Shown piece after piece: positions 11,557 through 22,330 of a stretch of DNA of 64,000 nt (within the stretch, counting starts at the first letter, position 1; every line of letters starts with the position of its first letter). Origin of the DNA: Clarkia xantiana subsp. parviflora (lineage: Eukaryota > Streptophyta > Magnoliopsida > Myrtales > Onagraceae). Made by a program: the position numbers and the translations under genes. Location of the stretch: positions 3,224,001 through 3,288,000 of the forward strand of contig JAPTYO010000017.1 in the NCBI GenBank assembly GCA_036873135.1, written 5' to 3'. The notes beneath the pieces were generated by a model. That model saw only the letters and a list, made by a program, of their open reading frames with translations, had not been told where the DNA came from and searched no databases.

Positions 11557-11907
11557 CCCGTAGAAGGTACGGAAGAGACGTTTATGACGTAATATTGCTT
11601 TTTCAGAAAGTAGCAGTCACGCCGGTTTAGGCGTCGTTCCATTATCCTTAGCATTTAATGCTGCAGTAACCGAGGAGTCTCCTCGGATTTGGCAACTGTC
11701 CTTAGAGTCTGAGGAATTATAAGCTCTGTTATTCAAGAATTGTACCTAAGGTAAAGGCCTCTGATGGTGATATCAAGAGGTCTGAAGATAAAAGCCTCTG
11801 ATGGCAATATCGGGAGGTCTGGAGATAAAAGCCTCCGACGATGAGGTCGGGAGGTCTAGAATTGGAAGACACGACGGACTGCAAGTCCCCCATGTCTTGG
11901 GGTCAAA
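11557..11907 (+). other. E1 3' untranslated region and polypurine tract
   Basis: This is non-coding DNA between the truncated antisense gene and the 3' LTR. It includes an imperfect repeat of AAAGCCTCTGATGG-type motifs at 11753-11865. The last bases before the LTR, TCTTGGGGTCAAA (11895-11907), are the likely polypurine tract. Confidence 0.65.
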
Positions 11908-12645
11908 TGATGGGTTCCGATGTAATCGTTAGCCCCGTCAACAGTCATTAGACGGGGAGTAAGCCCAATGGGCCTTGTAAAGGACCTGGAAGGCCCAGAG
12001 GCCCAGTATGAAGGGTCCCGATGAGATCGGTCCCGATATATGAGCTGAATGCTCCCGACGAGAAGCCTCTGAGTAGGCCCCGATATGCCTTTGAAAAGGC
12101 CCCGATAATAAAGCCCCGAGATAGCTGGCCGTGTCTCGTGAGACGAGGGGTCCTGGGTGGTGACCTAGAATGAGATAACTCTGGAGTCCCTGATATGAAT
12201 TGGGACTTGTAATCAGAGGATAAGACCAAGAAACCCGCCTACTAGATAGAGTAGTGGGGAAACGGTTGAGATACAGATAACCTCCCCCGAAATACGCAGG
12301 GCGTGCCCGAGATACGCGGAACGTGGGCGAGATACGCGGAGCGTGGGGCGAGATACACGGAATCCCGAACGAGATATACGGAATCGTGGGTAAAACTGCC
12401 AGGCGCAGTTACAGGTAACTGAGTAACTTCCCCTCCTATATAAAGGAGGAAGTTACCTCAGAAAACACACATTCTAATACGAACTTAGATTACTGCTTAC
12501 CACCCATCGTTCATACACTCATTTAGGCATCGGAGAGGGATTCTGGGTCACCACCCAGGTCATCCCCTTTTGCAGGATTACGCGGAGCCCAGGAGTTCAA
12601 GCCTTTCCGTCAAGAACGTAACGGAGCTTCGCCCGTGATCCAACA
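11908..12645 (+). repeat. 3' LTR of E1
   Basis: This is the 738-bp partner of the LTR at 2135. It has the same ends, TGATGGG and CCAACA, TATA box at about 12437 and 20-bp array at 12288-12390. It is followed by the duplication GCTAC. Confidence 0.95.
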
Positions 12646-12650
12646 GCTAC

Positions 12651-13026
12651 CAATCATTCCCACCTCGAATCACCACAGTCCAACTTCACCTTCGTCCGGT
12701 TCAGCTCCGCGATAGAGATAAGGCGTCTGTGACTGTTTCCGATCTCCGATGTTTCTGAAACCAGATCGGACTTGGAAGCTTCAGGGATTTGGAAAAATTG
12801 GAAGGTGAACGTAGTGAAGAAGAAGATTGATGTACCTGTACACTTTAAGTCACGTCCATTGCAAATAAAATGAGAAGAACCAGCGACCGTGACCGAGACT
12901 CCAACCAGTGACCTCGCCAGCAAGCCCTCAAGGAAATCATCAAAAAGAGAAGGCTCCGTAAGCTCCATCCCGACTTCCCCCGCCGTCAATATACTTCGTT
13001 CGCCCTCATCGGACCGACCTCCCTTC
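12651..13026. mobile_element. Middle piece of the solo LTR, no gene seen
   Basis: This lies between E1 and E2. It is GC-moderate, without a supportable ORF. The short minus-strand ORF at 12654-12989 has no recognisable domain. It ends with CCTTC (13022-13026), the target duplication of E2. Confidence 0.5.
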
Positions 13027-13750
13027 TGATGGATATACGCCCAATTTGAAACCGTTGACTTCCGGATCGTTTTATTTTTATCACCCCGTTAATGATTGTA
13101 AATCGAAACTTCAACCCGAACACTTCGCGAAAACACCAACGGTCCGGACGAGGCCGAAGCGCTCGTCCGGCCGAGTTAGACTCACCTAGGTGAGGTCGGG
13201 TGGCCACACCCGACCTCCCCTAGGAAGGGTTGGGTGGCCTCACCCAACCCCTACCCTTGGGGGTCGGATTTTCCTCCCCCCCCCCCCCCCCCAAGGGCCC
13301 CGGCACCATTCTTGGACTCCCATACTCGGTTTATTCCGCCAACCTTCTCCGTATCCTAAGGTCTTAATTACGTACTTAAAGGTTAATTAATTGTGTTTAA
13401 ATGTTAACGATGTCATTAAGCCACCTTAATGACACCGTTGCCTATAAATACCACACCTCCACTATTCATTTGATCATCTTGGCAAGTTGCATAATTTTGC
13501 TCTAACATCTCTCTAGCTTTATCTCTCTAAAACCGCACTGACTTAGGCATCGCAGAGGGTTCATCAGGCACCACCCCCCCCCCTCTGTGCCTGGTATTGC
13601 CCCTCTTGCAGGGCGAGAGGAGAAGAGAAGCTAAGGACGGAAGGACGCAAGCTAGGACAGCACAACCCGAGAGCACCGGATCCACAACATCTCCAGTGAG
13701 GAACGAGACTTGAGTCGACCGCCCGTTGACCCTAGGCTCGGAACCTAACA
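13027..13750 (+). repeat. 5' LTR of E2
   Basis: It starts TGATGGATATACGCCCAA and ends GAACCTAACA. The TATA box CTATAAATA is near 13442. It contains two units of a 34-bp palindromic repeat (13185-13252) and two C homopolymers. Apart from the array and the C runs it differs from the 3' LTR at about nine bases. Confidence 0.95.
13185..13252. repeat. 34-bp palindromic unit array, 2 copies
   Basis: Each unit starts at CCTAGG and contains an inverted repeat of the type GGTCGGGT...ACCCGACC, so each can fold as a hairpin. The 3' LTR of the same element has five units. Confidence 0.9.
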
Positions 13751-13768
13751 CTTGGCGCCGTCCGTGGG
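13751..13768 (+). other. Primer-binding site of E2
   Basis: CTTGGCGCCGTCCGTGGG follows the LTR after CA. It has the same TGGCGCCGT core as the other Tat elements here. Confidence 0.8.
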
Positions 13769-13801
13769 TTTCGAATAGAAAGCCTAATTATCACCAGCCA
13801 G

Positions 13802-16800
13802 ATGGCAAGCGTATATGTCATTCATGGAGGTTATGGAGCTGGCGGAGAGTCAGCAAATACTAGGGAAGCGTATATGGCACAGTTAGAGGACCATAAACCA
13901 AAGGAAGCACAAACAGAAGGAAAGAGAGAAGATGTAATACAATTTTCAAGAAGAGACATGGAGCATGTGTTACTAGACAACAAGGATGCCCTAGTCATAA
14001 CAATGAAGATCACTAATATGGACATTGGAAGAATCCTGGTAGACAGTGGAAGCTCACCCAACATCATTAGCAAGAAAGTCCTCAACATACTGGGAGTAAG
14101 GCCAAGTAGCATAAAACAGGTTCACTCCCCCTTGGTGGGATTTTCGGGAGAGCCAACATACCCACTAGGGGCAGTCACACTACCTGTGACATTGGGCATA
14201 GGCCAGAGGCAGCTAAAGATCGATGTCCCCTTCTTCATCACAGAAGAAATGGAGGAATACAATGGAGTCCTGGGTACCACTACAATCAACAAGTGGGGTA
14301 TGGTACCATCAACACTACATCAGAAAATGAAATTCCCCACAAGCCAAGGAATAGGGGAAATAAAGGGTAACCAGAAGGTAGCAAGGAAATGTGCAAGGAT
14401 CGCACTGAGCAAGAAGAAGAAAACAAGAGAGGTCCTCCTAATAGACGAGGACCCAAGAGAAAATCACGGAAGACCAGCCCCCATGGAGGAATTAAAAGAA
14501 ATACTCATAGAAGAACCCGATAGGAAGGCAAAAATCGGGATCGCCTTATCTCAGGAAGAGGAAAACCACTTAGTAGCTTTACTAAGGGAATAAAAGGATC
14601 TGTTCGCCTGGTCACCAAGCGATATGCTAGGAATATCAGAAGAAGTAATCTCACACAAGCTCAATATAGACGCGGCAACGCGACCAATAACACCAAAGGT
14701 AAGGCCAATGGGAGGAAGCAAACAGATAGCTATCCAGGAAGAAGTGGAAAAGCTAATGAAGGCAAATTTCATCAAGGAGATTAGATTCCAAACATGGGTG
14801 GCAAACCCAGTACTGGTAAAGAAGGCGGGAGGAAGTTGGAGAATGTGCATCGAATATCGCGACCTAAACAAAGCATGCCCTAAGGACTCATATCCGCTAC
14901 CAAGAATAGATCAGTTAGTGGATGCAACATCAGGTCACCAACTAATGAGCTTCATGGATGCATACTCAGGATATAACCAGATAAAAATGGCCCCTGAGGA
15001 CGCCCCTCACACAGCATTCTACGCTGATAGCGAGATATACCATTACACGGTGATGCCTTTCGGACTCATAAATGCTGGAGCGACATACCAAAGAATGGTC
15101 AACAAAATCTTCGGGGACATGATAGGAAAGACAATGGAGGCATATGTGGACGACATGATCGTCAAATCCAAAGAGAAGAAAGACCATGTGGAGAACCTTC
15201 GCTCAACGTTTGAGAGGATGAGGCAATACCAAGTCCGCCTAAACCCGAAAAAATGCGCATTTGGGGTGCAATCAGGGAAATTTTTAGGGTTTAGGGTTCA
15301 GCGAGGCATAGAGGTAAACCCCGAAAAACTCCAGGCAATTGAAGAAATGCAGTCACCTACGAAGCACAAAGAGGTTCAACGACTGAACGGGAGGTTGGCA
15401 GCCCTTAACAGATTCCTATCCAAAATAGGAGACAAGGCATTACCCTTCTTTGAGGTACTAAGGGCAAACAAGAAATTCGAATGGACACCAAGATGTGTGG
15501 AAGCCTTCCAGCAACTCAAACAACATCTAAAGACACTACCCCCCCCCTAGAAAAGCCTACACCAGGGGAGCCCCTCTACCTCTACATCTCCGTGAGCAAC
15601 GTGGCAGTAAGCTCAGTGCTAATTAAAGAAGAAAACGCTGCACAATTGCCGGTATACTTCGTAAGCAAAACATTGGCAAAGTATGAGATCAACTACTTGC
15701 CAATAGAAAAGTACCTCTATGCACTGATTATATCAGCAAGAAAGTTGAGACCGTATTTTCATGGGCATGAAGTAACAGTCCTCACAGACCAACCATTGAA
15801 ACACCTCCTCCAAAGACCAGACACATCGGGAAGACTGACCAAATGGGCAATTGAGCTAAGTGAGTTTCGTATTCATTTTGCCCCAAGAACAGCCATAAAG
15901 GGGCAGGCTCTAGCAGATTTTATTGCCGAATTCACCGGAATCAATCCAGACGAAGACTTGGGAGAAGTCAGAACTACAAGCGAGGCAAGTAGTAGTCAGG
16001 AGAAACAACCAGAAGAATTATGGGAGATGCATACCGATGGGTCATCCAACGGAGGAGGTTCAGGTGCAGGCCTCCTACTATACCCACCAAATAGCGATAT
16101 ACCTCTGCGCTATGCCATGGCACTCACCTTTAAGGCAACAAACAATGAGGCTGAATACGAAGCACTGATAACAGGCCTGAGAATAGCCAAAGGAGTAGGG
16201 GCAAAGCATCTAAGAGTTAAGTGCGATTCTCAACTAGTTGTCAATCAAGTGAAAGGAATCTACACTGCAAAGTCCGAAAACATGCAGAAATACTTGCAGC
16301 AAGCCAGGGACCTAATAGAGAGCTTTCAAAGCTTCGACATTGAGTCAGTCCCAAGAGAACAAAACCAAGAGGCAGACGCCTTAAGCAAACTAGCCCTAGG
16401 GGTAGAAGCAGGCAAAGAGGTTCACTTTGTAGAGCAAAGAATGCAATCAGTGATAGAACAAATGGAGGTTCTAGTAATAGATGAAGCAGAAGCCTGGATG
16501 ACCCCAATGCGTCAATACATCATGGAAGGAAAACTCCCAAAGGATAAGGTAGACGCAGTCAAGATTGAAAGGATGGCTAGGAATTACGCAGTGATGGATA
16601 ATAAACTCTACAAGAAAGGGTACTCCACACCCTTCCTCAAATGCATAACATACCCAGAAACAGAGAGAGTACTTGCAGAACTCCATGAAGGAGATGCGGG
16701 GTGCCATGAAGGAGCACGATCAATAATCCGAAAGGTCTACAACCTAGGATACTATTGGCCATCAATGAGCAAAGAAGTAGCAGACTTGGTACAAAAATGC

Positions 16801-17727
16801 GATCACTGCCAAAGGTACTCCAGAAATATAACAGCCCCAGCGGCAAAACTAAGCTCCATTTCGGGAGCCTAGCCATTCGCACAGTGGGGGATTGATCTGA
16901 TAGGCCCCCTACCAAGAACAAAAGGCCAGAAGACTTGCATAATAGTAGCAATAGACTACTTCTCCAAGTGGATAGAAGCAAAGGCAATGGGAAAGACAAC
17001 AGACGACCAAGTCGTCAATTTCATCCAATCTCACATTGTCTCGAGGTACGGGGTGCCAAAAGCAATAATAAGTGACAATGGCCCACAATTCAAGAGCAAG
17101 AAACTGCAGTGGTATTGCGAAAGACTGAATATAGAGCACCGTTTCGCATCAGTAAAGCACCCTCAGACAAACGGACAAGTAGAGTCGGCAAACAAAATAG
17201 TGCTAGATGGCCTAAAGAAACGACTCCATGCTACCAAGGGAAGTTGGGTAGATGAGCTGGAAAATGTTCTATGGGCAGTGCGGACAACACCAGAGATAGC
17301 CACAGGAGAAACACCATTTGGTCTAGTGTACGGGACCGAAGCGGTGGCGCCAGCAGAAATGGCGGTATCATCCCTAAGGACCACGTACTTTGAAGAACAT
17401 GAGAACAACAAAGCAAGGCTTTTAGACTTAGACATGGTGGAGGATAAAAGATGGAATTCAGAGGAAGCACAGGCACGAATGCGCCTTGTATCCGCAAGAT
17501 ATTACAACCGCCAAGTCAAGGAAAGGCAATTCCACATAGGAGAACTAGTGCTCAGGAAGAACGAATTCTCACATTTAGACCAAGTCAGAAAATTATCTCC
17601 AAAGTGGGAAGGGCCATATAAGATAGCGTCGGTTCCATACGCAAATGCTTACCGCCTCGAGGATGGGGATGGGTATATCTCCACAAACATCTTCAGTGGG
17701 GAACACCTAAAGAAGTACTACGTCTAA
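13802..17727 (+). pseudogene. E2 pol: protease, RT, RNase H, aRNase H, integrase
   Basis: The first ATG (13802) opens directly on the segment VYVIHGGYGAGGES, which in E1 and E4 lies between the gag zinc knuckle and the protease. Order: protease with an orthodox DSGSS site (about 14033); RT with MPFGLINAGATYQRMV and YVDD (15146-15157); Ty3 RNase H; archaeal-type RNase H (MHTDGSS, NNEAEYEAL); integrase with HHCC finger, SDNGPQF and an intact Glu in NGQVESAN (D-35-E spacing kept); final FSGEHLKKYYV. Three lesions are visible: TAA at 14591-14593, a frameshift in a C run near 15541-15549, and a TGG to TAG change at 16870-16872. All catalytic residues I can check are intact, so the copy was competent until recently apart from gag. 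Confidence 0.93.
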
Positions 17728-18021
17728 GAAGAAAGCACAAGCAAAAGACCATATCCTTAGTTTCATATTTAGCACTTTGCATGTTCAAGCTTTCTAAGTT
17801 TTCCAAAATCAACTTTTGAGAAGGAGAACTCACGAAGTTACTCCAACTCTACAACTATCTTTGATTTCCTCCAAAGGGTGTCTTGACCCACCCAAGGCAC
17901 CCCATGTGTACAAAAAACATGAATGCTCTTAAGAGAGTAAGATTTCCTTCAAAGGTATTTTCCAATGAATGTGGTGATATAATCATGAAGTTATCCTTAC
18001 ACAGATATGACTTCAAGTCAA

Positions 18022-18770
18022 CAACGAATTTTCGACGCCCCCAAGAGCGTATCTTGAGAGTAGTTTTCATGCTACGACCTTCGACGCCCCCAAGAGCGTA
18101 TCTTGAGAGTAGTGTTCATACTACGACCTTCGACGCCCCCAAGAGCGTATCTTGAGAGTAAATTTTTATACTACGTCCTTCGACGCACCAAGAGCGTATC
18201 TTGAGAGTGGTTTCCAAAAACTACGACCTTCGACGCCCCCAAGAGCGTATCTTGAGAGTAGTGTTCATACTACGACTTTCGACGCCCCCAAGAGCGTATC
18301 TTGAGAGTAGTTTCTATACTACGACCTTCGACGCACCAAGAGCGTATCTTGAGAGTGGTTTCCAAAAACTACGAATTTCGACGCCCCCATGAGCGTATCT
18401 TGAGGTAGATTTGCAACCTACCAGATTCGACGCCACCAAGAGCGTATCTTGAGGTAGAAAAAACACTACCAGATTCGACGCCCCCAAGAGCGTATCTTGA
18501 GGTAGATTTCAAACTACCAGCTTCGACGCCAACCAGGAGCGTATCTTTGGTCTAACCTGTGCCCTCCGGGAGCCTATCCTATGAAACGTTAAGTGCCCTC
18601 CGAGAGCCAGTCTCGTGAACAGATTTCGACGCCAACCAGGAGCGTATCTTTGGTCTAACCTGTGCCCTCCGGGAGCCTATCCTGTGAAACGTTAAGTGCC
18701 CTCCGAGAGCCTGTCTCGTGAACAGTTTTCGACGCCCACCAAGAGCGTATCTTTGGTCTAACAGTACCAT
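18022..18770 (+). repeat. 49-bp tandem repeat with internal hairpin (E2)
   Basis: About 15 units begin with TTCGACGCCCCCAAGAGCG, followed by TATCTTGAGAG. Many contain GTAGT...ACTAC arms that can pair within one unit. Toward the right the units change and are interleaved with GTGCCCTCCGGGAGCC motifs. The same array is at 47326-48140 in E3. It lies between pol and the antisense gene, where E1 and E4 have their own different repeat spacers. Confidence 0.9.
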
Positions 18771-19196
18771 ACATACCATTCAAAGGGTATCAGAAGAAAG
18801 CATTACACCATCACTAAGAAGGATCCCATGAGAAAGTAATTTCAAAGTAAAATGATATGAAGAACACATAATGTTTTTTCTTGATGAAATAGCAGGTATG
18901 GCATGAAGGAAAACACGAAAGAAGGATAAGTAAAGGAGACACACCAAAGGAAGGGTCCATAACCAAAGAACCACACACCAAGGCACAGGGAGATATCATA
19001 AGAAGAAAGATAATCACCCTGCTATATAAACCATGAGTAAAGACAAGTGTATCAGACAAAGATGGCAAAACTAGGAAAGGTGGAGTTTCAAACTCTAGAG
19101 ACAACCGCAACCCACAAACAAAAGCAGTAGTAAGAAGACACCACAAGAAGAACCCCAAGTCACAAACCCGCGAGATTACCAAAAGAGATAGGTATA

Positions 19197-20215
19197 CTAC
19201 TTCCTCATCTTAGCAACATGCTTAACAGCAAAGTCAGACAAATCACCAAGCTGAGAAAAAGGAAAGTCAGGAGCAATCATGTACATACACTCGACAATCG
19301 CCTTTAAAGAAATACGCTTAGCCACAGAGCAGCGAACATCGATAGCAGCCTGATAAGAGGAAGAAGTCTTATACTCAGCGATAGCACACCCTTTCGACTC
19401 CACACGAAACATCTCCTCAAGGGACACCAACTCAGCAGCCCGAAGTACTTCATCGCGATAAGACTTTTGTCTCAAGGTTTCAATCTCTTCTTTAAGAAAG
19501 GCAATACGACTCTCCAAATCTCGGCACTGCAAATCTGTGATACGACTATGCTCCAAACAACTAACAAGCTTGGAGTTAAGGGAGACACAAGTGTCCTCGT
19601 GCACCTTTTTCTCCTCAGCAAGATCAACAACAAGGGTGGACAAATTAACAAGGTCGGCAATACCCTGCGACAAAAACAAAGGATGAGACAGATAACATAC
19701 GAAAGAGAAATGTCCTAAAGGATAACACGACTAAGAAAAGTTACAGAAGCATAGCGAGCCAACACATCACGTGCCAATTCATAAGTAGCCTCCAACCCTT
19801 TAGAAGGGGACACACGATCAACAGGAGGAACAGCAGACTGCAGAACACGAACTCCAACCTCAGGAGTTTGCAAAGAAGATTGGTTGTCAAAACGAGCCCC
19901 ACGCCCATAATAAGGCGCCCATTCAGATCCAACAATTCCATCAACAGGAGGACGAGACAACTCCTTCCGACTCAAACGCGGAAGACGAAGTCTACCTACA
20001 ACAAGGTATGGAGTAAACACCAATATACACTAACGAAACTCAGACATTCAAGGACTTACCAAACAAAGAAGAAGGAAAAGATGGCTCCCGGACCCTCGAT
20101 TGGGGGGCATCAATATAGAAAGAAGATGGTACCCTAACATCACCACCGCCCTTACCTCCAATTAGAGGACACCTACCCGCACCATAAAAACCGATCTTTT
20201 TGCAATCGAAGGTCC
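19197..20215 (-). pseudogene. E2 antisense extra gene, partial
   Basis: The gene is read on the minus strand. The last exon (about 19672-19197) begins after a TTTTTGTCGCAG acceptor at about 19673. It encodes a coiled-coil protein (AEEKKVHEDTC, DLESRIAFLKEEIETLRQK) ending AKMRK. The exon before it (about 20005-19745) has YYGRGARFDNQSSLQTPEVG and ends at a GTAACT donor. A further upstream block, up to about 20215, has RVREPSFPSSLF with a GTAAGT donor near 20068 and matches the E3 antisense gene at about 49500. The PF04195-like N-terminal half seen in E4 is not evident. It is the same class of gene by position, orientation and coiled-coil tail; the sequence has diverged far from E4. Confidence 0.6.
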
Positions 20216-20399
20216 GGCCCCGGGGTTAACTACTCCCACCCGTACTGGCCTCTTACTCCTCATCAATCAACGGAGAAATCTGTCGATCGAAAAAATGCAA
20301 GCTCAGCCCAAGAAAAACAGAAAAAGGATAGTAAGGACAAGAGGAAACTCACTCTCCTAAAACGACAAACACAGAATCAAAAGGTAAGAATAGAAAGAG

Positions 20400-20670
20400 A
20401 GTATAAAGAGACCCCACTGGCCAACAGGCAGAGGCAGGGGGGCAGGGGGAAATAGTTATAGCCCCCAGCATAGAGAGACCCCACTGACCAACAGGCAGAG
20501 GCAAGGGGGCAGGGGGAAATAGTTATAGCCCCCAGCATAGAGAGACCCCACCGGCCAATAAGCAGGGACAGGGGGGCAGGGGGAGATAGTTATAACCCCC
20601 AGCATAGAGAGACCCCACTGGCCAACAGACAGAGACAGGGGGCAAAGGGAGATAGTTATAATCCCAATAT
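20400..20670 (-). repeat. 66-bp tandem repeat in E2, about four copies
   Basis: Units begin AGAGACCCCACTGGCCAACA and contain GCAGGGGG and AATAGTTATA. They lie upstream of the antisense gene on its own strand, where a promoter or 5' untranslated region would be. The minus-strand ORFs here are only translations of the repeat. Confidence 0.85.
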
Positions 20671-21507
20671 AGAAGACCTCGCGCGCCAGTAAGTGGAAAC
20701 ATGAGGGCAAGAAGATGGAAAAAGGACGAATCAAATAGGACTATATTACCACGAAGACCCACAAATCAAAAACGAGACAAGTAAGGAAACGATTGAAGGA
20801 GAAGCGGGATTAAGTCCTCCAAAAGCAATGCTTACACAAGAGAAAAAACACGTACATCAATGCGACGCGCGCCCCGAGAAGTAAGTCCAACCAGAAATCC
20901 CACCGTCAAAAAGAAAAGAAAAGAAAAGAAAAGGACAACGAGAATGAGGTAATCACTTACCCTTTTATAGTACAAAGGATTAGGGTTTTTCCAAAGCCGC
21001 CAAATCAACACCGTTGATTTTTAGAAAGGAAAATTTTAAGGGACAGATTCAAAAACTAGTTCCCATTAACCACGGTTAAACTCACACTCACCATAGTTAA
21101 CATCCCATAGGTTTATTTTCTAGTATCCCATACTTAGAAAAATTTCGGACCAAAATTGAAATTTTTCTCCACTTAGGCAAATCCCGGCATGAAATTGAAG
21201 CATAAGTCACTTAGTTGCATTCATATTGCATTCCTATGCGAGCATGTATTTTTTGAGTATACACCTGTAGCAAAGATAGATTTATTACTCCCACCTCAGA
21301 CGGACGCGTGCTTAGACACACGTCCGTGCTACTCTGCCGTTTACAATTCCTCTATCTCATAAGGCAGGGGGCAGACTCAGAGGCACGCATCCATGGGTAA
21401 GCAAGCATTCAGACGAAAGGTAAAACCCTGGTTTCAAATTGCGCGTGTCATACCATCCTGAAATAGAGTCAATCAAGGGTTAGGCCATTGGTTGACTCGG
21501 GGGCATG
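20671..21507 (+). other. E2 3' untranslated region and polypurine tract
   Basis: No gene is seen. The segment 21100-21480 is closely matched by 50660-51040 in E3, so it is a conserved 3' part of this family. The polypurine tract is GACTCGGGGGCATG at 21494-21507, directly before the LTR. Confidence 0.7.
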
Positions 21508-22325
21508 TGATGGATATACGCCCAATTTGAACCCGTTGACTTCCGGATCGTTTTATTTTTATCACCCCGTTAATGATTGTAAATCGAAACTTCAACCCGA
21601 ACACTTCGCGAAAACACCAACGGTCCGGACGAGGCCGAAGCGCTCGTCCGGCCGAGTTAGACTCACCTAGGTGAGGTCGGGTGGCCACACCCGAACTCCC
21701 CTAGGGGAGATCGGGTCAGCCAACCCGATCTCCCCTAGGGGAGATCGGGTGGACCAACCCGATCTCCCCTAGGGGAGATAGGGTTGGCCAACCCTATCTC
21801 CCCTAGGAGGGGTTGGGTGGCCTCACCCAACCCCTACCATTGGGGGTCGGATTTTCCTCCCCCCCAAGGGCCCCGGCACCATTCTTGGACTCCCATACTC
21901 AGTTTATTCCGCCAACCTTCTCCGTATCCTAAGGTCTTAATTACGTACTTAAAGGTTAATTAATTGTGTTTAAAGGTTAACGATGTCATTAAGCCACCTT
22001 AATGACACCGTTGCCTATAAATACCACACCTCCACTATTCATTTGATCATCTTGGCAAGTTGCATAATTTTGCTCTGACATCTCTCTAGCTTTATCTCTC
22101 TAAAACCGCACTGACTTAGGCATCGAAGAGGGTTCATCAGGCACCACCCCCCCCCCCCTCTGTGCCTGGTATTGCCTCTCTTGCAGGGCGAGAGGAGAAG
22201 AGAAGCTAAGGACGGAAGGACGCAAGCTAGGACAGCACAACCCGAGAGCACCGGATCCACAACATCTCCAGTGAGGAACGAGACTTGAGTCGACCGCCCG
22301 TTGACCCTAGGCTCGGAACCTAACA
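21508..22325 (+). repeat. 3' LTR of E2
   Basis: At 818 bp it is 94 bp longer than the 5' LTR. The excess is explained by three additional 34-bp units (five units, 21666-21835) offset by a shorter C run. The TATA box is near 22015. The target duplication CCTTC follows. Confidence 0.95.
21666..21835. repeat. 34-bp palindromic unit array, 5 copies
   Basis: The array is exactly 170 bp, five units of 34 bp. Each unit begins CCTAGG and has pairing arms such as GATCGGGT and ACCCGATC. The unit junctions CTCCCCTAGGGGAG are palindromic as well. Confidence 0.93.
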
Positions 22326-22330
22326 CCTTC

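Larger units (their letters stand above)
2135..12645 (+). mobile_element. E1: full-length Tat-lineage Ty3/gypsy retrotransposon
   Basis: This is a 10.5-kb element with LTRs 2135-2859 and 11908-12645 and 5-bp target duplications GCTAC at 2130-2134 and 12646-12650. The order is LTR, primer site, gag, protease, reverse transcriptase, RNase H, second RNase H, integrase, repeat-rich spacer, antisense gene, LTR. The second RNase H and the antisense gene are marks of the Tat lineage. By eye the two LTRs differ at roughly a dozen bases plus a 13-bp indel, so the insertion is not recent. Gag-pol has at least eight disabling changes, so this copy is dead. Confidence 0.95.
13027..22325 (+). mobile_element. 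E2: full-length Tat-lineage element without gag
   Basis: This 9.3-kb element has LTRs at 13027-13750 and 21508-22325 and target duplications CCTTC at 13022-13026 and 22326-22330. After the primer site it has only a leader of about 50 nt before the protease region; the whole gag is absent. Pol is present but broken. Downstream come a 49-bp tandem array, an antisense gene remnant, a 66-bp tandem array and the 3' LTR. Its coding strand is clearly richer in A than E1 or E4, so it belongs to a separate family with different base usage. Confidence 0.95.

Noticed and set aside
18022..18770. Regularly spaced repeats resembling a CRISPR array
   Set aside because: Units are contiguous without unique spacers, the DNA is from a plant retrotransposon and there are no cas genes. 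It is an ordinary tandem array.
21473..21688. Recurring minus-strand ORF of about 70 residues seen at 12986, 21473 and 51029
   Set aside because: It is antisense to the conserved LTR start of E2 and E3; its recurrence reflects LTR similarity, not a gene.
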